Of a DNA stretch of 64,000 nucleotides, positions 54,195-61,988 are shown piece by piece. Made by a program: the position numbers and the translations under genes. A model generated the notes under the pieces. That model saw nothing but the letters and a program-made list of their open reading frames with translations, did not search any database and had not been told where the DNA came from. Position 1 is the first letter of the stretch, and every line of letters starts with the position of its first letter. The DNA comes from Ancylobacter rudongensis (lineage in GTDB: Bacteria > Pseudomonadota > Alphaproteobacteria > Rhizobiales > Xanthobacteraceae), in contig NZ_FMTP01000008.1 of assembly GCF_900100155.1 (NCBI RefSeq), positions 62,001 through 126,000 of the forward strand. Direction: 5' to 3'.

Positions 54195-56328
54195 GGCCAC
54201 GGGCGCCTCCCTCAATCAGCGACAACAGTTCTTCCAGGTCGCCGCCGGCACCCGGCGGCGGGGCTGGTATCGAAGGCGAGGCTTGCGCCGGGCTCGCCGG
54301 TGGCACCCCGGTCAGATGCGCCACCATGGCGGCAATGGTCGGGTGGTCGAAGGCGAGGGTCTGCGGCAGGGCACGGCCGAGATGGGTGCCGAGCGCCCCG
54401 GCGAGGTCGACCGCATCGAGCGAGGTGAGGCCGAGCTCGCCGACGCCGCGATCCACCGGCACGGCGGAGGCCGGCAGGGCAAGCCGGCCCGCCAGCCAGT
54501 CGCGCAGCCAGTGCTCCAGCGCCGGCGCCTCCATCGCAAGGGCCCTTGCCGGGGCGGCCGGCTGGGGTTCTCGCGCCGCGTCGAGAGCTTCTTGCCGCGC
54601 GCTGCGCCATTCGGCGATGACGGGCAGCGCGCCCTCGCGCCAGGCCTGCCGGTTGGCGGCGCGCTGGATCTTGCCGCTGGAGGTGCGCAGCACCGCGCCG
54701 GGTTCCACCAGCACGATGCGGGAGAGCTGGAGCTCCAGTGTCTGCCACACCGCCGCGCTGATGGCGCCGAACAGCGGCGCCGGGTCGGTGCGGCGCTGGG
54801 TGCGCTCCAACTCCTGCACCAGCACCACCTGCTCCCCGCCGGCCTCGCCGACCAGACCGAAGGCCGCGCCGCCGCCCGCGCGCAGCGCCGGATGCGCGCC
54901 CTGCGCCACCCGCTCGATATCCTGCGGGTAGTGATTGGCGCCGGAGAGGATGATGAGGTCCTTGATGCGGCCGGTGACGCACAGCTCGCCGTCGATCAGC
55001 GCCCCGAGGTCGCCGGTGCGCAGATATCCGGTCGGTTCGTCCTCGTCGGCCACCCGCACGCCAAAGGTGGCGGCGCTCTCCTCCGGCCGGCGCCAATAGC
55101 CGCCCGCGATGGTGGGGCCGCCGAGCCAGATCTCGCCCACCCGGTCGGGCGGCTGGCGGCGCCCGGTCTCAGGATCGACGATGGCGACCGCCACATCCGG
55201 CAGCGGCGCGCCGCTGCCCGGGATCAGGTGGCGCCGGGATGCCGCGCCCGCCTCGGCGATGCGCCCCGCCTCTAGCGCGGCGGCATCGAGGGGAAACAGC
55301 CGGGGCGCCACGCCCACGGGGCTGGCGGTGACGGCCAGCGTCGATTCGGCCAGCCCATAGGCGGGGGCGAACGTCTCGCGGCGAAAGCCGTGCGGGCCGA
55401 AGGCGGTAATGAAATCCTCCATCACCTGCGGATCGATCGGTTCGGCCGCGTTCATCGCCATGACGAGGGAGGCGAGGTCGAGCCCGGCGCGCGCCTCGGG
55501 CGGGATGCGGCGGGCGCACAGATCATAAGCGAAGCTGGGCGCCGCCGTGTGGGTGCCGCGGAAGCGGCTGATCGCCTCCAGCCACAGCAGCGGGCGCTGC
55601 AGGAAGCTGTTCGGCGCCATCTGCACGACCGGGCAGCCGGAATACAGCGTCTGCAGCAACCCGAAGATCAGGCCGAGATCATGGAAGGCCGGCAGCCATG
55701 TCACCATGGTGCTCGCCGGCGACAGGCCCCACGCTTCTTCCATCCGCGCCATGTCGGCCATGAGATTGGCGTGGCTCACCTCAACCCCCTTGGGCAGGGC
55801 GGTGGAGCCTGACGTGTACTGGATGAAGCAGGTGGCGGTGGGGTCTACCGCGCGCAGGGGAGTGGCCTGCGCCGGATCGCTGTCGATGTCGCCGACATCC
55901 TGCCAGCGGATCGCCGCCAGCTCAGGACTATCGGCCTGCCAGAGCGCGGACTGCTCGGCCACCCCGCCGCCGGTCAGGGCAATGGCGGCGCCGCTGTCGG
56001 TGGCCACCGCCTGCAGGCGCTGGATCAGCCGGTGCCGGCGCGGCGGGTTGATCGGCACGGCGAGGCGCCCCGACCACTGACAGGCGAGGAACGCCACCAG
56101 GAAGTCGACGCAGGGCTGAAACACCAGCAGCACCGGCGCGCCGGGTGCGCTCTCGCGCTCCAGAAAGCCGGCGACGCGGGCGGCCCGCGCCGCCAGTTCC
56201 GCCGCGCCGCAGCGCTCGAACACCGCGCCATGGCTGTCGAGGAAAGTGATGGACCAGCGGTCCTCGGGGCTCTCGGCCAGCGCCGCCAGCCGGGTGGCGA
56301 TGGTACCAGCGGGAAGGACAGCGTTCAT
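54187..56328 (-). CDS. Fatty acyl-AMP ligase fused to an acyl carrier protein
   Basis: 713 residues. Residues 1-585 are an FAAL: CFIQYTSGSTALPKGVEVSHANL, TWLPAFHDLGLIFGLL, the family's APSFAYDLCARRIPPEARAGLDLASLVMAMNAAEPI, YGLAESTLAVT and TGDLGALIDGELCVTGRIKDLIILSGANHYPQDIE. Residues 600-690 are an ACP with the phosphopantetheine serine in ELGLTSLDAVDLAG. It activates a free fatty acid as acyl-AMP and loads its own ACP for the KS of the next protein. It overlaps both neighbours (ABC gene and PKS-NRPS). Confidence 0.93.
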   Translation of the reverse strand: MNAVLPAGTIATRLAALAESPEDRWSITFLDSHGAVFERCGAAELAARAARVAGFLERESAPGAPVLLVFQPCVDFLVAFLACQWSGRLAVPINPPRRHRLIQRLQAVATDSGAAIALTGGGVAEQSALWQADSPELAAIRWQDVGDIDSDPAQATPLRAVDPTATCFIQYTSGSTALPKGVEVSHANLMADMARMEEAWGLSPASTMVTWLPAFHDLGLIFGLLQTLYSGCPVVQMAPNSFLQRPLLWLEAISRFRGTHTAAPSFAYDLCARRIPPEARAGLDLASLVMAMNAAEPIDPQVMEDFITAFGPHGFRRETFAPAYGLAESTLAVTASPVGVAPRLFPLDAAALEAGRIAEAGAASRRHLIPGSGAPLPDVAVAIVDPETGRRQPPDRVGEIWLGGPTIAGGYWRRPEESAATFGVRVADEDEPTGYLRTGDLGALIDGELCVTGRIKDLIILSGANHYPQDIERVAQGAHPALRAGGGAAFGLVGEAGGEQVVLVQELERTQRRTDPAPLFGAISAAVWQTLELQLSRIVLVEPGAVLRTSSGKIQRAANRQAWREGALPVIAEWRSARQEALDAAREPQPAAPARALAMEAPALEHWLRDWLAGRLALPASAVPVDRGVGELGLTSLDAVDLAGALGTHLGRALPQTLAFDHPTIAAMVAHLTGVPPASPAQASPSIPAPPPGAGGDLEELLSLIEGGARGHD

Positions 56329-59102
56329 AGCGTCGGCACCTGCAGCTTCAGCCAGGCATAGTGCTTCATCATCGCCTCGTAGCGCGGTGTGAAGGTGGAC
56401 ACGATCCGCTGCTCGATCTCCGGATGGGCGGCCAGCAGCCCGCGCAGCGTGGCGTGGTCGATGGTCAGCAGATGACAGGGCTTGCGCGTGACCACGCGGG
56501 TGAACTCCTCGGCGTTCTCCAGTGCCGCGTTTTCACCCAGCGCATCGCCGGCCTCCAACACCTCTACCGACATGAAGGTGCCGTCGGGCAGGCGCACGCT
56601 CTGCTGCGCCTCGCCTTGGGTGATGAAGATCAGCCGGTTGGCCGGCTGGCCATCCTCGATCAGCACCGTGTCGGGGCCCACCGTTTCCACCGTCATGCGG
56701 GCGAGCAGGCGTTCAAGGAACTCGGCCGGCACACCCTGCAGCAGGGGGCGCTTGCGCAGCCGGTCGAGCAGCTGCTCGCGCGGCACGGCGCCTTCCGCCC
56801 CGGCGATCACACTGCGCTGCCACAGATCGGCATAGACGCCATCGGCGTCGAGCAGCGACTGGTGGGTGCCGCTCTCCACCACCCGGCCCGCCTTCACCAC
56901 ATAGACGAGATCGGCTTGCTCGCACTGGGTCAGGTCATGGGTGACGGCAACCACGGTGCGCCCCTGCGTGACCTTGCGCAGCGTCTCCTCCACCGCCACG
57001 CGGCTGGCCGGATCGAGTGCCGAGGTCGCTTCGTCGAGCAGCATAATCTGCGGGTCATGCAGGATGGCGCGGGCGATGGCGATGCGCTGGCGCTGCCCGC
57101 CCGAGAGCTTGCTGCCGCCCTCGCCGACATCGGTGTCGTAGCCGTCGGGCAGGGACATGATGATGGGATGGATGTCGGCGGCCTTGGCGGCAGCCTCGAC
57201 CTCGGCATCGCTGGCGTCGAGCTTGCCCATGCGGATGTTCTCCCGCACCGAGGTCTGGAACAGGATGGTCTCCTGCGGCACCAGTGAGATAAGCGAGCGC
57301 ACCTGCTCCTCCCCCAGAAGGCGCATGTCGACCCCGTTCACCCGGACATGGCCGCTGCCGGGCGAGAACTGGTTCTCGATCAGCCGCAGGATGGTGGACT
57401 TGCCCGAGCCGGACGGCCCGACCACCATCACCCGTCGCGGGCACTCGATGGTCAGCGACACCTTGTCGAGCGTCGGGGCGCTGCCGTCATAGCTGAAGCT
57501 CACCTCGTCGAAGCGCAGCGAATTCACCTTGCCGCCGATGGATTCCGGCCGCTCGGGATCGGGGGCGGCGTCGGGCTTGCCGAGCAGCGCCTGCACCCGC
57601 TCCAGCCCGCCGACGCCCTGGATCAGCAGCGGCAGCTGGGCGCCGATGAAGCCGGCGGCGCCGCCGATGGTGAGCAGAAGCGTGATGAAGGCGACGATCG
57701 TGCCCGAGGACACCTCGCCCTCGACCGACTGCATGGCGCCGAGGCCGATGACCAGCAGCTGCGCCGCGCTGACGCCGAAGCTGGTCATGCGGCCCACAAG
57801 GCCGGACGAGAAATACTGGTGGTAGCTCGCCTTGAACAGCCGGCCCAGTTGCCCGGTGAAGAGCTTGGCCTGCAGCTCGCGCAGGCCGAAGATGCGGATC
57901 ACCCGCTGCATCAGCAGGGTTTCCTTGACCACATGGGCGACCTTGGCGTCCTCGGCGCCGCGCTCGTAATTGTAGCGCACGGCGCGCTTGCTGAAGCCCC
58001 TCGGCAGCCAGAACGCGATCAGCAGCGAGACCAGGGTGGCGATGGCGAGCTGGGTGTCCAGCGAGAAGGCCACCACCACCGAGCCGATCAGCATCAGCCC
58101 CTTGGAGAACAGGCCGGGCACCGCCCAGATCACCGCCTTCTCCACCACGGTGATGTCGTTGGAGAAATCGGCGATGATCTCGTCGGTGTCGGAACTGGCA
58201 AGCTCGCGCGCATCCATGTTGTTGATCTTGGCGAACATGCGCGCGCGCAGGTCATTGAGGATGCGCGGGCCGAGCTTGGCCACGGTGTAGTCGAGGATCA
58301 CGCCGAAGAACGACGCCGCCAGGAAGCCCCAGGTCAGATAGGCGAGATAGGTGCGGATGACCGCGACATTGCTGGGCTTGATGCCCTCGTCGAACAGCGC
58401 CTGCAGCCAGAGCGGCACATAGACGGCATAGAGAATCTGCACCGCATTGGCGAGCAGGAACCAGAACAGCAGCAGCTTGTGCCGTGCCGCCGCCTTCGCC
58501 ACCCACGCCAGCAAATGGGTCGGGCCCCTCTCGGGCGTGCCGGCGCGAATGGCGTCCTGCCATTTCAGCTCCAGCGCCCCGGCGGAGATGCCGGCCACGG
58601 CCAGGCTTGCGGCGTCCACATTGCCATTGGCGCCCATCTTGCGCCCGAACTTGATGAAGCCGCGCGGCCCCTTGGACTGCAGCAGATATTCGACGAAGGC
58701 CGCCGCCCGGCGCACATCCTTCTGGTCCACATCCGGCAGCAGCAGCCGGCTCGCCAGACCGTTGAGGTCATGCGCCTCGGTGCGCGGAATCCGCACCGGC
58801 GCGGGCTTCTTGCCATCCTCGCGCGCCACTTCCAGCAGCACCGAATGCAGCAGGCCGAGCCCCAGCAGGCCCCAGGCGCCGGTAGGCATCGCCAGCTTGT
58901 AGGTGAACAGGTGATGCGCCAGCCGCCGCACCGGGTCACGCCGGGCCTCTTCCGGATTGGCGGCCATGGCGGCGGCGATGAAGCCGCTGTCCGGCTTCAT
59001 CGCCAGCCGGTCGCAGGCAAGCCCGTAGAGGCGCTGCAGCTTATGCTGCACCTCATCCTCGGTCTCGTGTTTCTTGAACCAGTCGAAATGCCGGTTGGAC
59101 AT
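56325..59102 (-). CDS. ABC exporter with N-terminal extension and C-terminal cyclic-nucleotide-binding-like domain
   Basis: 925 residues. About 190 soluble residues (DWFKKHETEDEVQHKLQRLYG...) that I cannot assign come first. A type IV exporter membrane domain follows (about 200-500), then an ABC domain with Walker A VVGPSGSGKSTILRL, Q-loop SLVPQETILF, signature GGSKLSGGQRQRIAIARAI and Walker B IMLLDEATSALD. The last 140 residues resemble a cNMP-binding beta-roll (VGPDTVLIEDGQPANRLIFITQGEAQ ... EVLEAGDALGENAALENAEEFTRVVT). It probably exports the lipopeptide as a homodimer. ATGA overlap with the FAAL gene. Confidence 0.9.
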   Translation of the reverse strand: MSNRHFDWFKKHETEDEVQHKLQRLYGLACDRLAMKPDSGFIAAAMAANPEEARRDPVRRLAHHLFTYKLAMPTGAWGLLGLGLLHSVLLEVAREDGKKPAPVRIPRTEAHDLNGLASRLLLPDVDQKDVRRAAAFVEYLLQSKGPRGFIKFGRKMGANGNVDAASLAVAGISAGALELKWQDAIRAGTPERGPTHLLAWVAKAAARHKLLLFWFLLANAVQILYAVYVPLWLQALFDEGIKPSNVAVIRTYLAYLTWGFLAASFFGVILDYTVAKLGPRILNDLRARMFAKINNMDARELASSDTDEIIADFSNDITVVEKAVIWAVPGLFSKGLMLIGSVVVAFSLDTQLAIATLVSLLIAFWLPRGFSKRAVRYNYERGAEDAKVAHVVKETLLMQRVIRIFGLRELQAKLFTGQLGRLFKASYHQYFSSGLVGRMTSFGVSAAQLLVIGLGAMQSVEGEVSSGTIVAFITLLLTIGGAAGFIGAQLPLLIQGVGGLERVQALLGKPDAAPDPERPESIGGKVNSLRFDEVSFSYDGSAPTLDKVSLTIECPRRVMVVGPSGSGKSTILRLIENQFSPGSGHVRVNGVDMRLLGEEQVRSLISLVPQETILFQTSVRENIRMGKLDASDAEVEAAAKAADIHPIIMSLPDGYDTDVGEGGSKLSGGQRQRIAIARAILHDPQIMLLDEATSALDPASRVAVEETLRKVTQGRTVVAVTHDLTQCEQADLVYVVKAGRVVESGTHQSLLDADGVYADLWQRSVIAGAEGAVPREQLLDRLRKRPLLQGVPAEFLERLLARMTVETVGPDTVLIEDGQPANRLIFITQGEAQQSVRLPDGTFMSVEVLEAGDALGENAALENAEEFTRVVTRKPCHLLTIDHATLRGLLAAHPEIEQRIVSTFTPRYEAMMKHYAWLKLQVPTL

Positions 59103-59111
59103 GGCGGCTCT

Positions 59112-59981
59112 TTATGATTCGCGTGCGGGCAGGAAGAGGGCGGAGCGCCCGGCGAGCGTGTAGACCTCAGCGGCCGGGCGCGCGGAGGCGACCAGTTCAC
59201 TGACGAGGCGGGCGAAGGCGGCGGTGGCGCCGCTCCAGGGAAAATGGCCGGCGTCCAGAGCGTGGAAGCCGACGGGCCCGGCGCACACCTCGCGCCACGC
59301 CTCGCATTCGGCGACGGACACCGAGGGGTCGGCGGTGAGGCGGATGACGGACGCCGCGCAGCGCAGCGGGGCTGCGTCGCCCAGCCGATAAGTCTCGCAC
59401 GCTTCGAGATCCGCCCGCAGGGCCGTCTCTTCGCGCGCGCCGATGAGGTCGCCGAGGTCCGGCCCAATAGCGCCGAAGCACTCGCGCAGCTCGGCCAGCA
59501 GCACCGCCCGCGGGAGACGATGCAGCGGCGCCTCAAAGGGTGGGCGGCTTGGCGAGCGGAAGCCGGAGACGACCAGACGCAGCCGGGGCGCGCGGGCGGC
59601 ATCGCCCCGCTCCAGCGCCAGCGCCGTCTCGAAGGCCAGCAGGGCGCCGAAACTGTTGCCCAGCAATGTGAGCCCCGCCCCTTGCGGCGCGAGGTCGGTT
59701 CCAAGCTCGGCGGCAATCTCCTCGGCGACGCGGGCCGCGAGATGGCGGGCGTCCGCCACCGGCGCTCCGGGAACATCGGGCGCGTGGCCGGGCAGCGCCA
59801 CCGTGGCGATGGCGAGATGAGCGGGCAGGGCGGCGGCGAGGCCGAGGCAGGACAGGACGCTGCCGCCGGCATGGGGAAAGCAGATGAGCACCGGCGCCCC
59901 TGCCGGCCGGCGGACCCAGCGCAGCAAGGCGGGGGCAGCGGCTTCCGGTTGGGCCCGGCGGCTCGTCGGGATCAGATTCAT
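59112..59981 (-). CDS. Type II thioesterase (GrsT/SrfA-D-like)
   Basis: 289 residues, alpha/beta hydrolase. Start LICFPHAGGSVLSCLGLAAAL, nucleophile elbow LLGNSFGALLAFETALAL (Ser retained; the usual His before it is Asn) and catalytic His in LDAGHFPWSG. Type II thioesterases clear mis-primed carrier proteins. It heads the minus-strand operon, nine bases before the ABC gene. ATG 59981 is taken because the family match begins soon after; its ribosome site is weak. It is divergent from the PhyH gene. Confidence 0.88.
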   Translation of the reverse strand: MNLIPTSRRAQPEAAAPALLRWVRRPAGAPVLICFPHAGGSVLSCLGLAAALPAHLAIATVALPGHAPDVPGAPVADARHLAARVAEEIAAELGTDLAPQGAGLTLLGNSFGALLAFETALALERGDAARAPRLRLVVSGFRSPSRPPFEAPLHRLPRAVLLAELRECFGAIGPDLGDLIGAREETALRADLEACETYRLGDAAPLRCAASVIRLTADPSVSVAECEAWREVCAGPVGFHALDAGHFPWSGATAAFARLVSELVASARPAAEVYTLAGRSALFLPARES

Positions 59982-60145
59982 GACAAAATTCGCCAATGGA
60001 CAGCACCCACCGATGTGCCGCACCGTGGCCGCGCGGTGACCCATGACCGCTCCGTTGCACGGCTCGCCCTTCGCGCGGCGGGCGCTGCCCCACGGGGGAG
60101 TGTCCCGGGAAGACGGCTCAGCCGCACACATGTCCAGGAGGATTC
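59982..60145. promoter_or_regulatory. Divergent control region of the biosynthetic cluster
   Basis: 164 bases separate the thioesterase-led minus-strand operon from the PhyH gene and must hold both promoters. AGGAGGATTC serves PhyH. I could not pick out a convincing -35/-10 pair or palindrome by eye. Confidence 0.45.
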
Positions 60146-61012
60146 ATGCCGAACGACACCTCTCCCATCGACGAGGCCCTGATAGAGACCCTCGACCGCG
60201 ACGGGGCCATCTGCCTCAGGGGCGCCTTCGGGCCGGAATGGGTCGATCTCGCGGCGGAGGGCATAAGGCGCAACATCGAGAGCCCCGGCGCCCTGTTCCA
60301 GAGCTTCTCGCCCAATGACAAGGGCGCGTTCTATTCCGACATCTGGTCGCGCCGGCACATTCCCGAGCTCGAAACCTTCGCGCTCGAATCGCCGTCCGCC
60401 GCCATCGCCGCCCGCTGCCTGCGCACGCCGGCCGTGCGGCTGCTGCAGGACACCTGGTTCTACAAGAGCCCCGGCACTCAGGCCCGCACGCCCTGGCACC
60501 ACGACAATGTCGTGCTCGGCCCGTTCTGCTCCATCTGGGTCGCGCTCGACCCCATCCCGCGCGAAGCGGCGCTGGAGTTCGTCCGCGGCTCCCACCGCTG
60601 GAACAAGCTGTTCATGCCGGCGAACTTCTTCGAGGGCGAACAGGAGGCGCTGCCGGCGGTGGAGGAGTTCTACGCCCGCTATCACGGCGAATTCGACATT
60701 TCCGCCAGCGACACCTTCTCCCGCGTGCCCGACATCCAGGGCCACCGCGAGGAATACGACATTCTGAGCTGGGACATGGAGCCGGGCGACTGCCTCGTCT
60801 TCCACGCCCGCACGCTGCACGGCTCGCCGGGCAACACGCTCGACCATGACACACGCCGCATGGTGACGCGCTGGGTCGACGAGACGGCGGTACTGGCGCC
60901 GCACGGCCGGACCGTGGTCGACCGGTTGGTGGCCGAGGGCTTCGAAGTCGATCTCGCGGTCGGCGCGCCCATTCGTGGAAACCTCTTCCCGGTCCTCTCG
61001 CCCCTCGGCTGA
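60146..61012 (+). CDS. Phytanoyl-CoA dioxygenase (PhyH) family Fe(II)/2-oxoglutarate enzyme
   Basis: 288 residues. The iron ligands fit HxD in TPWHHDNVVLG and a distal His in FHARTLHGSPGN, with Arg in RRMVTRWVDE for 2-oxoglutarate. The N-terminal LIETLDRDGAICLRGAFGPEWVDLA is typical of PhyH proteins. Its place between the two halves of the cluster suggests it hydroxylates the fatty acyl chain or an amino acid of the product, on a carrier protein or after release. Strong AGGAGG before the ATG. Confidence 0.9.
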   Translation: MPNDTSPIDEALIETLDRDGAICLRGAFGPEWVDLAAEGIRRNIESPGALFQSFSPNDKGAFYSDIWSRRHIPELETFALESPSAAIAARCLRTPAVRLLQDTWFYKSPGTQARTPWHHDNVVLGPFCSIWVALDPIPREAALEFVRGSHRWNKLFMPANFFEGEQEALPAVEEFYARYHGEFDISASDTFSRVPDIQGHREEYDILSWDMEPGDCLVFHARTLHGSPGNTLDHDTRRMVTRWVDETAVLAPHGRTVVDRLVAEGFEVDLAVGAPIRGNLFPVLSPLG

Positions 61013-61513
61013 GCGGCCAAGCGGCCGACGCGCGCCATATCCAAAGGGCGCCGCGCCCGGTCGGGCCGGCCGCCGGCTGCACCGACCGTCGCGATCCGTT
61101 GCGCAGCCGGCATCGTTCCGTGCAGGGACCAACAGGTGTGCGCCCTCGCCTCGGCGCGGATCGTGGCCTACTTCCTCTACGGAATCCATCAGCAGATACC
61201 CATCATCGCCCATGCAGCGCCGACACCCGAGCCGGCGACCGGCGCGGCCCGTCGCCCGGTGCCGACCGCGACGGCCGGCCTCGCGACAAGACCGTCGTCC
61301 TCGCTACACGCGGGGATTGATGTGTCGATGGAGACGAACTCGAAGTCGACTGAGCTAGACATGATACTCTGGTTGTGTGGAGCATTCGTGAATTGCTAGA
61401 ACCTTATTGTTCGCCTTGCGAGAAAATACTGAGAACGGAACAAAAATAGACAGTTGCCGATCCCCCCTCCTCACTGTATGCCATCATTCGCAACTCTGGC
61501 TGGAGAAGATCCT
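61013..61513. other. Intergenic region with an AT-rich right half
   Basis: About 500 bases without a convincing gene. The left 300 bases are GC-rich and hold only short open frames without homology. From about 61310 the composition drops sharply in GC (AATTGC, TTATTG, AAAATACT, AACAAAAATAG), which suits a promoter for the ABM-like gene, but I cannot fix the -35/-10 hexamers. Confidence 0.5.
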
Positions 61514-61840
61514 GTGGCAAGTATGTTTATGACGATCTCTCGTTGTCACGTTAAGGCGGGTAGCGAGCAGGATGCGCGCGCGCTTCTCGAGAAGGAAATG
61601 CTCCCCAACGACGGCAAGAAGCCGGGCGACGTCATCGAAGGTCTGGTCGGTTTTGGACTTATGAAGTCCAAGAAGGACCCGTCCATGTATGGCATCGCGA
61701 CTGTGTGGGAAAGCGAAGCTGCTTTCGACAAGATGGCAGCCAATCCCCGCGCCAAGGACGGCGGTGGCATCGTCGAGAAGCTGCAGAAGCTTTGCGACGG
61801 CGACATCAAGGGTGAAGGCTTCTACATCGAAAGCCTCTGA
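61514..61840 (+). CDS. Small ABM-like (ferredoxin-fold) protein
   Basis: 108 residues. MFMTISRCHVKAGSEQDARALLEKEMLP and YGIATVWESEAAFDKMAANPRAKD have the beta-alpha-beta pattern and the conserved W-x-S/D-x2-AF of antibiotic-biosynthesis-monooxygenase-like proteins. The preferred start is GTG 61514, six bases after GGAGAAG; ATG 61523 and 61529 are in frame. It lies inside the biosynthetic cluster upstream of the second NRPS and may tailor the product or protect the host, but no activity can be assigned. Confidence 0.65.
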   Translation: MASMFMTISRCHVKAGSEQDARALLEKEMLPNDGKKPGDVIEGLVGFGLMKSKKDPSMYGIATVWESEAAFDKMAANPRAKDGGGIVEKLQKLCDGDIKGEGFYIESL

Positions 61841-61845
61841 TACTT

Positions 61846-61871
61846 CCGGCGGCGGCCACGGCCGCCGCCGG
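61846..61871 (+). terminator. GC-rich hairpin after the ABM-like gene
   Basis: CCGGCGGCGGC and GCCGCCGCCGG make a perfect 11-bp stem with the loop CACG, six bases after the stop. No T-run follows, so termination strength is uncertain. Confidence 0.55.
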
Positions 61872-61988
61872 CTTCCTGCGTCGCCCGAGCTGGTGACGCA
61901 AGCATAGATTGTAGATTCTGGGTCATTTCGTGCATGGCAGGCACGGCTCGGCGCCTGCAGGCCCGGCGGTCTTTCGACGGCATACGGA

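Noticed and set aside
50592-54428. A 1278-codon open frame on the plus strand opposite the PKS-NRPS gene
   Set aside because: It is the antisense shadow of a GC-rich coding region: low-complexity Gly/Arg/His/Gln protein, no family motif, while the minus strand encodes complete KS, AT, ACP and aminotransferase domains.
59978-61213. A 411-codon minus-strand frame opposite the PhyH gene
   Set aside because: Its translation is Arg/Gly/Ala-rich without motifs, and the plus strand encodes a full PhyH protein with a strong ribosome site.
61136-61399. An 87-codon plus-strand frame in the PhyH-ABM gap
   Set aside because: No ribosome site, no homology that I recognise, and a composition change half-way through; not annotated.
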